A DNA stretch of 64,000 nucleotides from Wenyingzhuangia heitensis. Lineage in GTDB: Bacteria; Bacteroidota; Bacteroidia; Flavobacteriales; Flavobacteriaceae. Shown piece by piece: positions 16,570 to 24,842 of the stretch; within the stretch, counting starts at the first letter, position 1; the number at the start of each line of letters is the position of its first letter. The position numbers and the translations under genes were made by a program. The stretch spans positions 104,249-168,248 of the forward strand of contig NZ_JAASQL010000005.1 in NCBI RefSeq assembly GCF_011762155.1. Reading direction: 5' to 3'. Under the pieces are notes generated by a model, which searched no databases, had not been told where the DNA came from, and worked only from the letters and a program-made list of their open reading frames with translations.

Positions 16570-17451
16570 TTAGTCTTTATATCCAAAACGTTTCAATTGT
16601 CTGTCGTTAGATCTCCAGTTTTTGTTGACTTTAACATACAGTTCTAAGAACACTTTTTTATCAAAAAATATTTCTAAGTCTTTTCTAGCTTCCATTCCCA
16701 CTTTTTTAAGTGCAGCTCCTTTATGACCAATAATAATTCCTTTTTGTGTTTCGCGTTCTACCATAATAATAGCACGAATACGAATAATAGTATCTTCTTC
16801 AAAAAACTCTTCTGTTTCAATTTCTACAGCGTAAGGAATTTCTTTCTTATAGTTTAATAATATTTTTTCACGAATAGCTTCGTTTACAAAGAAACGTTCT
16901 GGCTTATCTGTTAATTGATCTTTTGGATAAAACGCAGGAGAAGCAGGTAACAACTCTTTAATTTTATCAAAAACAGGTTCTATATTAAATTTTTCTAGTG
17001 CAGAAATTAAATACACATTTGCTTTGGGAACTTTTTCTTCCCAGTAGGCTAATTTTTCTTCAATTTCTTCTTGGTTAGATGTATCAATTTTGTTGATTAA
17101 CAACATAACTGGCACCTTTGAGTTTTGAATTTTATTAAAAAAAGCTTCGTCTTTTAATTCTTTTTCACCTATTTCTACCATATATATCAAAACATCGGCA
17201 TCTTCAAAAGCAGATTTCACAAAATCCATCATAGAAGTTTGCATTTCGTAGGCAGGTTTAATAATACCTGGAGTATCAGAAAACATAATCTGATAATCGT
17301 CTCCATTTACAATTCCTAAAATACGATGTCTTGTAGTTTGCGCTTTAGAGGTGATGATCGATAATTTCTCTCCAACAAAGGCATTCATTAAAGTAGATTT
17401 CCCAACATTGGGATTTCCAATAATATTTACAAACCCTGCTTTGTGTGTCAT
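16570..17451 (-). CDS. era: GTPase Era
   Basis: A 293-residue GTPase needed for 30S subunit assembly; it binds the 3' end of 16S rRNA. The G-motifs are complete: GNPNVGKST (G1), DTPG (G3), NKID (G4) and SALE (G5). A C-terminal KH domain contains the usual GHKGAALKKVGMEAR loop. I start at the ATG at 17451 (MTHKAGFVNIIG), which matches the family N-terminus; the frame extends ten residues upstream without support. The gene is convergent with the DinB gene and divergent from the rhodanese gene. Confidence 0.95.
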   Translation of the reverse strand: MTHKAGFVNIIGNPNVGKSTLMNAFVGEKLSIITSKAQTTRHRILGIVNGDDYQIMFSDTPGIIKPAYEMQTSMMDFVKSAFEDADVLIYMVEIGEKELKDEAFFNKIQNSKVPVMLLINKIDTSNQEEIEEKLAYWEEKVPKANVYLISALEKFNIEPVFDKIKELLPASPAFYPKDQLTDKPERFFVNEAIREKILLNYKKEIPYAVEIETEEFFEEDTIIRIRAIIMVERETQKGIIIGHKGAALKKVGMEARKDLEIFFDKKVFLELYVKVNKNWRSNDRQLKRFGYKD

Positions 17452-17537
17452 ATGTGTTAATTGAACTGCAAAGTTACGCAAACCAACATTAAGAATAAAG
17501 AGGTATTCGTTAAAGTATTATTTGTATGTCAATAAGC

Positions 17538-17568
17538 TATGTTGAAGTAAAAACAATTTGTAAATTTG
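17538..17568 (+). promoter_or_regulatory. Flavobacterial-type promoter for the rhodanese gene
   Basis: TATG (17538-17541), a 19-base spacer and TAAATTTG (17561-17568). The -7 element matches TAnnTTTG exactly and the -33 element has one mismatch. The ATG lies 23 bases after the -7 box. Confidence 0.6.
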
Positions 17569-17590
17569 TGCTTGAAACAAAAAATAAATT

Positions 17591-17881
17591 ATGAGTCAAT
17601 TTGATAACGAAAAAATTCAAGAGTATTTAAAAAATGGAGCCGTAGTTTTAGATGTTAGAACTAATGAAGAGTTTGCAGAAGGACATGTAGCAGGTTCTGA
17701 ACATATTGTTTTACAAACATTACCTGGTAAAGTAGCAGATGTAAAAGCATATGGAAAGCCCGTAATTGCAGTGTGTAGAAGTGGAGCAAGAAGCCAACAA
17801 GCTACAGATTTTTTAAAGCAACACGGAATAGATGTAATGAATGGTGGTCCTTGGGAAAACGTAGATCAATACCTAGGTTAG
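17591..17881 (+). CDS. Single-domain rhodanese
   Basis: A cytoplasmic rhodanese of 96 residues, the minimal size for the fold. It contains VLDVRTNEEFAEGHVAGSEHI and the active-site loop AVCRSGARSQQA with the sulfur-carrying cysteine. Single-domain rhodaneses move sulfane sulfur from thiosulfate or persulfides to acceptors. It is monocistronic: its own promoter lies upstream and a strong terminator follows at 17898. The physiological acceptor is unknown. Confidence 0.9.
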   Translation: MSQFDNEKIQEYLKNGAVVLDVRTNEEFAEGHVAGSEHIVLQTLPGKVADVKAYGKPVIAVCRSGARSQQATDFLKQHGIDVMNGGPWENVDQYLG

Positions 17882-17897
17882 TAAACCTTTAAAATAT

Positions 17898-17935
17898 AAA
17901 AAAAGCTTTCTGATTTTAATCAGAAAGCTTTTTTT
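17898..17935. terminator. Bidirectional terminator after the rhodanese gene
   Basis: AAAAAAAGCTTTCTGAT pairs with ATCAGAAAGCTTTTTTT around a very short loop. It serves the rhodanese gene and the converging repeat-protein gene. Confidence 0.85.
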
Positions 17936-17942
17936 ATGCTTG

Positions 17943-18236
17943 TTATTTTTGCCAAGGTTTGTAGTTTTTATAAGCAGGTCCTTTAAGCTTGTTTCTCCTG
18001 TTGTCTGTAACAATGGCATAACTTTTTTGTGGGTTGTTATCTTGCCAAGGTTTGTAGTTTTTATAAGCAGGTCCTGTTAACTTCTGTTTGTTAGATGTAC
18101 TAACTACTGTAGTACTTTCTGTTTTATGCTGCCAAGGTTTGTAGTTCTTAGCTTCAGGTCCTTGTAAATTGTTTTTTGTTTGAGCTACCATACTGCTCCC
18201 TACCATAATTACTAAAATCCAAATTAAATTCTTCAT
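17943..18236 (-). CDS. Small secreted protein with three GPxxKNYKPWQ repeats
   Basis: A 97-residue protein with signal peptide MKNLIWILVIMVGSSMVAQ, followed by three spaced copies of a 12-13-residue motif: LQGPEAKNYKPWQ, LTGPAYKNYKPWQ and LKGPAYKNYKPWQ. The third ends the protein. The spacers are about 20 residues, polar and Lys/Ser/Thr-rich. I chose the ATG at 18236 because it begins the signal peptide. The function is unknown. The Trp/Tyr-rich basic repeats could bind glycan or a partner protein outside the inner membrane. Related short proteins may exist in other flavobacteria, but I cannot confirm this here. Confidence 0.75.
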   Translation of the reverse strand: MKNLIWILVIMVGSSMVAQTKNNLQGPEAKNYKPWQHKTESTTVVSTSNKQKLTGPAYKNYKPWQDNNPQKSYAIVTDNRRNKLKGPAYKNYKPWQK

Positions 18237-18330
18237 AATACACGTCCCTTTTATAATTGTCTGATGTAAAATTACAATCAAAATAAAGGTTTTGAAATAT
18301 GAGAAAAACGGTATTTTTTAATGGTGGTTA

Positions 18331-18366
18331 TACGTGTTTTTTTCTACGTGTTTTTACGGGTGTTTT
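18331..18366. repeat. G/T-rich TACGTGTTTTT repeats after the response-regulator gene
   Basis: TACGTGTTTTTTT, TACGTGTTTTT and TACGGGTGTTTTTT lie in tandem immediately downstream of the response-regulator stop. On the minus strand this is an A/C-rich tract without a hairpin. Confidence 0.4.
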
Positions 18367-18996
18367 TTAAATTAAACTTAGTGTAGTTGCTTTGTTAATT
18401 AACTCTACAGTATTTTTAACTTCTAATTTTTTTAACATATTAGATCGGTGTGTTTCTACTGTTCTAGTACTTACATATAGTTTAGAAGCAATTTCTTTGG
18501 TCGTAAATCCTTTAGATAGAAACTCTAAAATTTCTGCTTCTTTTTTGGTTAATTTTCTCACACTTTTTACTTCGGCCATACTGTCTATCATCTTTCTAGA
18601 CAAATCTTGATTGTAGTATTTACCACCGTTGTATACTTGTTTAATAGCATCTATAACTTCAGTCTCGTCTGTGTTTTTTAGCAAATAACCAAAGGCTCCA
18701 TACTCAGCACAACGAGCAATATAGTTACCATCATCATGCATAGAAATAGCTATTGCTTTAACCGTTTTGTATTTTTTTCTAATATTTTTTAAAACCTCAA
18801 AACCATTCATGTTTGGCATAGATAGATCTAGCAATAAAATATCGGGTAAGGTTTCTTTCTTTAGAGTATTCATTAGCTCTAGGCCATCTTCTACCGTAGC
18901 TAATACGTTTAAAAAAGGATGTTTATTTAGCAAAGCAGTTAATCCATCTCTAAATAATTGATGATCATCTGCCACAATAAGATTGATTTTATTCAT
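18367..18996 (-). CDS. NarL/LuxR-type response regulator
   Basis: A 209-residue two-component regulator. The receiver domain (residues 1-120) has the acidic pocket VADDHQLF and the phosphorylation Asp in ILLLDLSMPNMNG, with the conserved Lys in YLLKNTDE. The C-terminal LuxR helix-turn-helix spans about residues 145-205 (LTKKEAEILEFLSKGFTTKE, then STRTVETHRSNMLKKL). It overlaps the sensor kinase gene by 8 bases, so the two are translationally coupled and form a cognate pair. The target genes cannot be read from the window. Confidence 0.93.
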   Translation of the reverse strand: MNKINLIVADDHQLFRDGLTALLNKHPFLNVLATVEDGLELMNTLKKETLPDILLLDLSMPNMNGFEVLKNIRKKYKTVKAIAISMHDDGNYIARCAEYGAFGYLLKNTDETEVIDAIKQVYNGGKYYNQDLSRKMIDSMAEVKSVRKLTKKEAEILEFLSKGFTTKEIASKLYVSTRTVETHRSNMLKKLEVKNTVELINKATTLSLI

Positions 18997-20653
18997 GTGT
19001 TAAAGGGATTTCAATTTCTACATTGGAGTTTTCGGGTTCAGATTCAAAAGAAATCAATCCATCTAAAATTTCTACACGTTCTTTAATGTTTAAAATTCCA
19101 GAACCTAATTTTACTTTTTCGGTATCATAGCCAATACCATCATCAAAATAATAAATAGATAGATAATTGTCAAACTCTGTAATAGAGATTCTTATTTTAC
19201 TGGCATTTGCATGTTTTACGCTATTGTTAATTAACTCTTGACTAATTCTAAAAACAGAAATGGCAATATTGGTATTAATTTTAGAGTTTTTAGTTTTAAT
19301 AGAATTGTTAAAATCAATATCTATTTGTGTGGTGTTGCTAATTAGTTTTACAAATGTTTTTAAGGTTTCTCCCACACCAAAATCTATTAAAGACGGAGGC
19401 ATTAATGCATAAGTCATTCTTCTAATTTCGGCAATGGTATGATCTATTAGAGCTTTCATTTTGTCTTTTTCATCTAGATCAATATTCATGTTTTCTACAA
19501 AAAAGCGCAAACTAGTTAATAATGGACCAATGCCATCATGCAATTCTTGAGCCAATCTTTTTCTTTCGGTCTCTTGCCCTTCTATTAAAATTCTTTTTTT
19601 ATTGGTATTTGCTTGTGCTACTTTTGTTTGATATTCTATCAATTTATCTTTCATTTTAACCAATGAATTACCTAATACATCTGCTTTAGATTTTGGTTGA
19701 TAGTTGCTGTCTAGTTTCATTTCACCAACTTCATGAGAAAAACTAATAGCTTTGGTTAAAGATTCTTTTAAAGAATTTAAGGCTTTTAAAATATCGTTAA
19801 TTTCTTTAAAATGTGTTTTTTTACCCATGTTTATATTGTAGTTACCATTTGCCATGGCTAACAATTGAGTTTCCATAGTTTTTAGCGGTCTAGATAAAAA
19901 CTGTGTAAAATAGTTTCCTAATAAAAGTGCAATTACCAAAATAGAGCAGGCAATAATTAACAATTTAAGCTGCATGGTTTGCAAAGGTTGCATAACCTCT
20001 TCTACATCCATTTCTGATAAAATAGCCCAATGTAGGTTAGAAATTTTTATGGTATTATAGGTGCTGTAAACCCAAACATTTCTATAATCTTTATAAATAC
20101 CTGTTTTAAAAACTGATTGAAATGCGTTTTGAACACTTTTGGTTTTTGCTGTAATGCTATAAGGGGCTTGGTTGGTTAAAAACCTAGAAGCAGAGCGTAA
20201 CTTATAATCTTGCCCAACCAAATAGGTTTCCCCACTTTGTCCCATTCCGGTTCTTTCTAATAATATTTGTTGAACATATTTATTAGACAACGTTTTTAAA
20301 CTTACTATTTTATTGTTTTCTACTTTGATCAACCCAATTAATAAATTTCCATTTTTAGAAATAGGAGTAAAGTCATAAATACCTGTTGTCTTAATTTTAA
20401 AAGGAAGGTTTTGCAACCTGGATAGATTAAAGTCACGAATTGAGTCTTTTGAATTGTATTGAAAGCGATTCCATTCGGTATCTAAATACTTTTCTATTTG
20501 TACTCTTTTTAATCGCTCTATAGAACTTAGTTGAGAGAGTATTTTTTCGTTTAATGTTTTTTCAAACTGATTGTAAAATGAAGTGGAAAGTGCAATCACA
20601 ACTACAAAAAGTAAGGAGTTGATGATGATAATGATCCAAGTTTTAATGCTCAT
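18989..20653 (-). CDS. Membrane sensor histidine kinase (HisKA_3 type)
   Basis: A 554-residue sensor. A transmembrane helix (about 4-26) leads into a periplasmic Cache-like domain of some 200 residues with the phrase GMGQSGETYLVGQDYKLRS. A second helix (about 230-250), a HAMP domain and a coiled coil follow, then the HisKA_3 phosphoacceptor region ERKRLAQELHDGIGPLL with its His. The HATPase domain closes it (N-box RISQELINNSVKHA, G-box YYFDDGIGYD and GSGILNIKERV). This is the NarX/DesK-like class that pairs with LuxR-type regulators, as here. Cache domains bind small molecules; the ligand is unknown. A -7-like TATTTTTC lies upstream on the minus strand. Confidence 0.9.
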   Translation of the reverse strand: MSIKTWIIIIINSLLFVVVIALSTSFYNQFEKTLNEKILSQLSSIERLKRVQIEKYLDTEWNRFQYNSKDSIRDFNLSRLQNLPFKIKTTGIYDFTPISKNGNLLIGLIKVENNKIVSLKTLSNKYVQQILLERTGMGQSGETYLVGQDYKLRSASRFLTNQAPYSITAKTKSVQNAFQSVFKTGIYKDYRNVWVYSTYNTIKISNLHWAILSEMDVEEVMQPLQTMQLKLLIIACSILVIALLLGNYFTQFLSRPLKTMETQLLAMANGNYNINMGKKTHFKEINDILKALNSLKESLTKAISFSHEVGEMKLDSNYQPKSKADVLGNSLVKMKDKLIEYQTKVAQANTNKKRILIEGQETERKRLAQELHDGIGPLLTSLRFFVENMNIDLDEKDKMKALIDHTIAEIRRMTYALMPPSLIDFGVGETLKTFVKLISNTTQIDIDFNNSIKTKNSKINTNIAISVFRISQELINNSVKHANASKIRISITEFDNYLSIYYFDDGIGYDTEKVKLGSGILNIKERVEILDGLISFESEPENSNVEIEIPLTHE

Positions 20654-20753
20654 TTTTTTGTGTATTGGGAGGTGTGAAAAATAGTGTTACGAATGTACAC
20701 AAATTAGTGTGTAGTAAAAGATATGAGGTTTTAATTTTTTTAGAAATAGGCAG

Positions 20754-20791
20754 AAAAAAAGCTCTTTATTAAAAAATAATAAAGAGCTTTT
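20754..20791. terminator. Terminator after the TPM/BI-1 operon
   Basis: AAAAGCTCTTTATT pairs with AATAAAGAGCTTTT. It lies 25 bases beyond the stop of the last gene of the minus-strand operon. Confidence 0.8.
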
Positions 20792-20815
20792 GTGTGATTT
20801 TTTAAAGTGTTAGAG

Positions 20816-21616
20816 TTACCAACCTCCGCTGGCACCACCACCACCAAAGCCTCCGCCTCCAAAGCTACCTCCGCCAGAAAAACCTCCGCCAAAGCCACCT
20901 GAAGAACCACCTCGGTATCCTCTGCTACTCCCTAAGCTACCTAATAAAATAGCGGTAAAAATATCAGAAGAATCTAATTTTCCTCCTCTGTTGTTAGAAC
21001 CTCCATTTCCTTTTCCAGAATTGTTTCCTCGGCTCATAAAAAAGATAACGGCAGCTACAATAATTACCAAAACTAAAATATTTCCTTTTCCTTTAGTGCT
21101 TTTCTTTTTTGGATCAGCTTTGTATTCTCCTGCTAATATTTTAATAATTCTATCAGAAGCAGAATTTAAACCTATATAAAATTGTTGTTGTTTAAAAGCT
21201 GGAGTTATTAAATCGGTAATAATTTGTTTGCTCAAATAATCGGTTAATAAATGCTCTACACCATAACCTGTGGCAATGTGTACTTTTCTATCATTTTTAG
21301 AAACTAAAATAAAAACACCGTTGTCTTTACCTTTTTGACCAACTCCCCATTCATGAGCTTTTTCTGTGGCAAGCATACCAATATCATTCCCATTTAAACT
21401 ATCAATGATAACAATAGCTATTTCGGTAGAGGTTGTATCTGCATACTTAATTAATTTATAAGTAAGTGCGTTTTCCTCTTGTTGTGTAAGTATATTTGCA
21501 TAATCATAAACTCCTTTATAGATTGTCTCTTTTTTAGGCAAAGGATCTTGAGCGTTTGCAAATAGTATTGAAAAAAAAGCCAGTCCCAGGACTAGCTTTG
21601 TAATGTGTTTGTGCAT
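20816..21616 (-). CDS. TPM-domain membrane protein with glycine-rich tail (YgcG type)
   Basis: A 266-residue exported protein: signal peptide ending ILFANAQ, then a TPM (TLP18.3/Psb32/MOLO-1) domain with VYDYANILTQQEENALTYKL, EIAIVIIDSL and the GVFILVSKNDRKVHIATGYG core. One transmembrane helix follows (about residues 178-195), then a tail of about 70 residues that is almost all Gly and Ser with scattered Phe and a final GGW. TPM proteins are linked to membrane-protein repair and assembly; the Gly-rich tail is usual in bacterial YgcG but its job is unclear. It is the last gene of a four-gene minus-strand operon with lemA, a second TPM gene and a BI-1 gene. Confidence 0.88.
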   Translation of the reverse strand: MHKHITKLVLGLAFFSILFANAQDPLPKKETIYKGVYDYANILTQQEENALTYKLIKYADTTSTEIAIVIIDSLNGNDIGMLATEKAHEWGVGQKGKDNGVFILVSKNDRKVHIATGYGVEHLLTDYLSKQIITDLITPAFKQQQFYIGLNSASDRIIKILAGEYKADPKKKSTKGKGNILVLVIIVAAVIFFMSRGNNSGKGNGGSNNRGGKLDSSDIFTAILLGSLGSSRGYRGGSSGGFGGGFSGGGSFGGGGFGGGGASGGW

Positions 21617-21622
21617 AATTTT

Positions 21623-22324
21623 TTATTTTCTGTCTCCAAATAAACGTAATAAGTATAAAAATAGGTTTATAAAATCTAAATACAAGGTTAAGGCTCCCAT
21701 AATGGCACCTTTTTTTGCATCTTCTTCAGAATTTAACTGACCTGCCATTCTTTTTATTTTTTGCGTATCATAAGCCGTTAAACCTACAAATACAATAACT
21801 CCCACGTAGTTTAAAATATAGTACATCATGGCAGATTGTAAAAACATATTTACAACCGTAGCAATAATCAATCCTATTAAAGCCATAAACAAAAGGTTTC
21901 CCCAGCTTGTTAAGTCTTTTTTAGTGGTATATCCATAAAAACTCATGGCTCCAAAAGTACCTGCTGTAATAAAAAAGGTAGAAGAGATAGATGCCGATGT
22001 ATATAGTAAGAAAATGGTAGACATGGTCAATCCATTTAATACCGAATACAACACAAATAATAAACTCGCTTTTTCGGCAGTCATTTGCTGAATTCTAGCA
22101 GATAACCATATAACCAAACCAAGCTCTGCACCAATTAAACCATAAAAAACAATTTTGTTGATACCTCCTTGTGGTGGGTACAAAATTTGTAAAAAAGCAG
22201 GAGTTGTAGCTGCCCACCATGCAACAAATGCCGTGATTAATAAAGCACCGCTCATCCAAGCGTATACTTTGTTCATAAATACAGCTTCTTTAGCCGTACT
22301 AGATTCTATTGAAAATGGGTTCAT
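21623..22324 (-). CDS. Bax-inhibitor-1/YccA-family membrane protein
   Basis: A 233-residue protein with seven hydrophobic helices and the UPF0005/BI-1 signature GLTAYDTQKIKRMAG near the C-terminus. Members of the family are pH-sensitive calcium leak channels or regulators of membrane proteolysis such as FtsH. I begin at the ATG at 22324 (MNPFSIESSTAKEAVFMNKV); the longer frame to 22372 would run into the upstream TPM gene. It sits between two TPM genes with gaps of 4-6 bases, which supports a joint role in membrane-protein quality control. That role is inferred. Confidence 0.9.
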   Translation of the reverse strand: MNPFSIESSTAKEAVFMNKVYAWMSGALLITAFVAWWAATTPAFLQILYPPQGGINKIVFYGLIGAELGLVIWLSARIQQMTAEKASLLFVLYSVLNGLTMSTIFLLYTSASISSTFFITAGTFGAMSFYGYTTKKDLTSWGNLLFMALIGLIIATVVNMFLQSAMMYYILNYVGVIVFVGLTAYDTQKIKRMAGQLNSEEDAKKGAIMGALTLYLDFINLFLYLLRLFGDRK

Positions 22325-22328
22325 AATA

Positions 22329-22763
22329 TTATCCTTTAGATATTTCGTCAGACAATTCGTTAGTATCGTCACTTTGGTATTTAAAGTAGGTTTTTAATTG
22401 CTGACCTGCTTCTTGTATACCCTCTACCAAACCTTGTGCAAATTGCCCTTGCTTAAATTGATTGATTACTTTGTTTTTTGTGGTTTCCCAAAAATTATCT
22501 GGAACCACGTCGTTAATTCCGTCGTCTCCTAAAATCACAAACTGTTTGGCTTGCGTAGCTACATAAAACAAAACACCGTTTCTTGCTTCGGTTTCGTGCA
22601 TTTTTAAATCGTTAAACACAGCAATTGCTCTGTCCATAGCCTCACCTTTAAAAGTAGCTTCTATATGCACTCTAATTTCACCAGAGGTGTTTTTTTCTGC
22701 TTCTTTAATTGCGTTTACAATTTGAGTTTCTTGTTCTTTGCTAAAAAAGTTGGTTGTACTCAT
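22329..22763 (-). CDS. Soluble TPM-domain protein
   Basis: A 144-residue protein that is essentially one TPM domain without a signal peptide. It includes SGEIRVHIEATFKGEAMDRA, NGVLFYVATQAKQFVILGDD and the FAQGLVEGIQEAGQQL helix. It lies 2 bases after lemA and 4 before the BI-1 gene. The lemA plus two TPM genes set is common in Bacteroidota and suggests a membrane or stress function; the molecular activity is unknown. Confidence 0.88.
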   Translation of the reverse strand: MSTTNFFSKEQETQIVNAIKEAEKNTSGEIRVHIEATFKGEAMDRAIAVFNDLKMHETEARNGVLFYVATQAKQFVILGDDGINDVVPDNFWETTKNKVINQFKQGQFAQGLVEGIQEAGQQLKTYFKYQSDDTNELSDEISKG

Positions 22764-22765
22764 AA

Positions 22766-23344
22766 TTAAAACTTTACTTTGGGAGCTTTGCTACTTTCAG
22801 GCTCTGCCTTAAAGTAATCTAGCTTTTCAAAAGAAAAACTACGTGCTATTAAGTTATTAGGAAACTGTCTAATCATTGTATTGTAATCCTTTACCAAATT
22901 GTTAAAACGGTTACGCTCTACATTTATTCTGTTTTCGGTTCCTTCTAACTGAGATTGTAACCCCGTAAATTGTTGGCTTGCTTTTAAGTCTGGATATCTT
23001 TCTGCAACCACCATTAATTTGTTTAAAGCTCCTGTTAATCCTTGTTGTGCTTGTTGAAATTTAGCAATGCTGTTGGCATCTAATTTACTCGCATCAATAT
23101 TTACAGAGGTAGCTTTGGCTCTGGCTTCAATAACTCCTGTTAAGGTTTCTTGTTCGTGACTAGCGTATCCTTTTACGGTTGCTACTAAGTTCGGAATTAA
23201 ATCGGCTCTACGTTGGTAAGAACTTTCTACGTTAGCCCATTGACCTGTTGCAGCTTCTTGTGCAGTAACCATACCGTTGTATCCACAAGAACTTAATGTG
23301 ATAGCTGCAAAAATTACAGCAAAATACTTTACAATTTTTTTCAT
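22766..23344 (-). CDS. lemA: LemA-family lipoprotein
   Basis: A 192-residue LemA protein. The N-terminus ends in a lipobox-like SSCGYNG, so it is probably lipid-anchored. The body is helical with the family motifs VESSYQRRADLIPNLVATVK and NRFNNLVKDYNTMIRQFPNN. It is the first gene of the minus-strand lemA-TPM-BI-1-TPM operon; a 72-base spacer separates it from the MerR gene. The function of LemA is not firmly known; it recurs next to TPM proteins. Confidence 0.9.
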   Translation of the reverse strand: MKKIVKYFAVIFAAITLSSCGYNGMVTAQEAATGQWANVESSYQRRADLIPNLVATVKGYASHEQETLTGVIEARAKATSVNIDASKLDANSIAKFQQAQQGLTGALNKLMVVAERYPDLKASQQFTGLQSQLEGTENRINVERNRFNNLVKDYNTMIRQFPNNLIARSFSFEKLDYFKAEPESSKAPKVKF

Positions 23345-23416
23345 GATATAATTTAATAATTACACGTACTAAAGTACATAAACTATACCAATGTAGTTGT
23401 ATGACAGAATGTCTTT

Positions 23417-23746
23417 TTACAACTGGTTTTTAATTTTTAAGAGTTCTGTTTTAATCGCTTCTAAGCGATTGATAGTGGTAATTCTGGTTACTGTTTTTTT
23501 TGGTTGTTCTCGTAGTTTTTTACGAACCCCTTCTAAAGAATAACCTTGTTCTTTGGCTAAATGATAGACTATTTTTAATTTGTCAATATCTACCTCAGTA
23601 AACATTCTATCGCCTTTGCTATTTTTTTTTGGTTTGATCATATCAAACTCTTGTTCCCAATAGCGAATCATAGAAATTGGAACTCCAAAAGCTTTGGCTA
23701 CTTCACCAATTTTATAATATCGTTTTTTAGGGAGTTCTATATGCAT
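23417..23746 (-). CDS. MerR-family transcriptional regulator
   Basis: A 109-residue regulator with a single MerR winged helix: RYYKIGEVAKAFGVPISMIRYWEQEF, split by the family's turn, then the second-wing motif DRMFTEVDIDKLKIVYHL. It is short and has no effector domain after the dimerisation helix, so it does not look like a metal or drug sensor. Its ATG shares one base with the stop of the M23 peptidase gene upstream, so the two are co-transcribed. The target is unknown. Confidence 0.88.
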   Translation of the reverse strand: MHIELPKKRYYKIGEVAKAFGVPISMIRYWEQEFDMIKPKKNSKGDRMFTEVDIDKLKIVYHLAKEQGYSLEGVRKKLREQPKKTVTRITTINRLEAIKTELLKIKNQL

Positions 23747-24717
23747 TAGTCAAGTGATTGATTTTCTTGAGAAGATAAAATCAACATCGTTTCATACTCC
23801 TCTGGCGTTAAATCATTATGATAAAAATAAACAGGATTCATTTTCTGATTTCCTTTTTTTACTTCGTAGTGTAAGTGAGGAGCTGTTGATGATCCTGTAG
23901 AACCTACCAATCCAATTAAATCACCACGTTTTACTTTTTGTCCTCTTCTTACAAAAAACTTGTTCATGTGTGCATAGGTGGTTTCATATCCAAAACCATG
24001 ATCTATTACAATATGGTTTCCAAATCCTTTTCTAGATTTTTTGGCAGATTTTATAACTCCATCTCCTGTAGCATAAATATTAGAACCTTGCGGAGCAGAA
24101 AAATCCATTCCCCAGTGCATTCTTCTTGTTTTGTATATTGGGTGAATTCTCATTCCGTAACCAGATGCCATTCTTTTTAGATCTTTATTGGCAACAGGTT
24201 GTATTGCAGGAATTGAAGCCAACATTTCGGCTTTATTTTTTGCCAGTTTTACAATTTCATCTAAAGATTTAGATTGTACAACTAAACGTTTGGCCAAAAT
24301 GTCCATTTTTTGAGTCGCTTCTGTTATTAAGTCACTATTTTTAAATCCTTCTAAATTTTTATATCGGTTTACTCCTCCAAAACCAGCACTTCTTTCTTCT
24401 TCAGAAATAGGTTTTGCTTCAAAAATTACGCGATATACGTTGTTATCACGTTGTTGAATCTCTTCTAAAATGGCTGTAGACTCTGTCATTCGTTTTTCTA
24501 AGAGCTCATAATTAAATTTTAAATTATTTAATTCTCTTAAAGTAGAACGTTCGGAAGGAGATTTTAAAATGGTACTAAAGGCCGCAAAACCTAGTAGTCC
24601 AATCAAAATAACGGCCAAAATATAAAGAATTGTATTTCTAAAAATCTTCTTTTTATTCTTTCCAATAGGCTGATATGATAAAGTATCAGAATCGTAATAA
24701 AATTTTGCTTTCGCCAT
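23746..24717 (-). CDS. M23 (LytM-type) metallopeptidase
   Basis: A 323-residue membrane-anchored protein. A transmembrane helix (about 27-50) is followed by a coiled coil (about 55-170) and an M23 domain: GMRIHPIYKTRRMHWGMDF carries the first zinc ligands, and TYAHMNKFFVRRGQKVKRG with APHLHYEVKKG the others. All the usual His/Asp ligands are present, so it should be an active peptidoglycan endopeptidase rather than an EnvC-like activator. It is divergent from alaS, and MerR follows it with a one-base overlap. Confidence 0.9.
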   Translation of the reverse strand: MAKAKFYYDSDTLSYQPIGKNKKKIFRNTILYILAVILIGLLGFAAFSTILKSPSERSTLRELNNLKFNYELLEKRMTESTAILEEIQQRDNNVYRVIFEAKPISEEERSAGFGGVNRYKNLEGFKNSDLITEATQKMDILAKRLVVQSKSLDEIVKLAKNKAEMLASIPAIQPVANKDLKRMASGYGMRIHPIYKTRRMHWGMDFSAPQGSNIYATGDGVIKSAKKSRKGFGNHIVIDHGFGYETTYAHMNKFFVRRGQKVKRGDLIGLVGSTGSSTAPHLHYEVKKGNQKMNPVYFYHNDLTPEEYETMLILSSQENQSLD

Positions 24718-24739
24718 GAAACTAATTTAACTATTTTTG
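24709..24739 (+). promoter_or_regulatory. Flavobacterial-type promoter for alaS
   Basis: TTTC (24709-24712), a 19-base spacer, TATTTTTG (24732-24739). The -7 element is a perfect match. The -33 element overlaps the start of the divergent M23 gene. This leaves a leader of about 95 bases before the alaS ATG at 24843. Confidence 0.55.
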
Positions 24740-24842
24740 TGATCGATTAAATAAAAGCAATTTAATTAATGTTACCAACGCACAAAATTACAAAATGTTT
24801 TATTAAGGTGGTTACTATAGATTGCTTAACCCAATTTACAAT

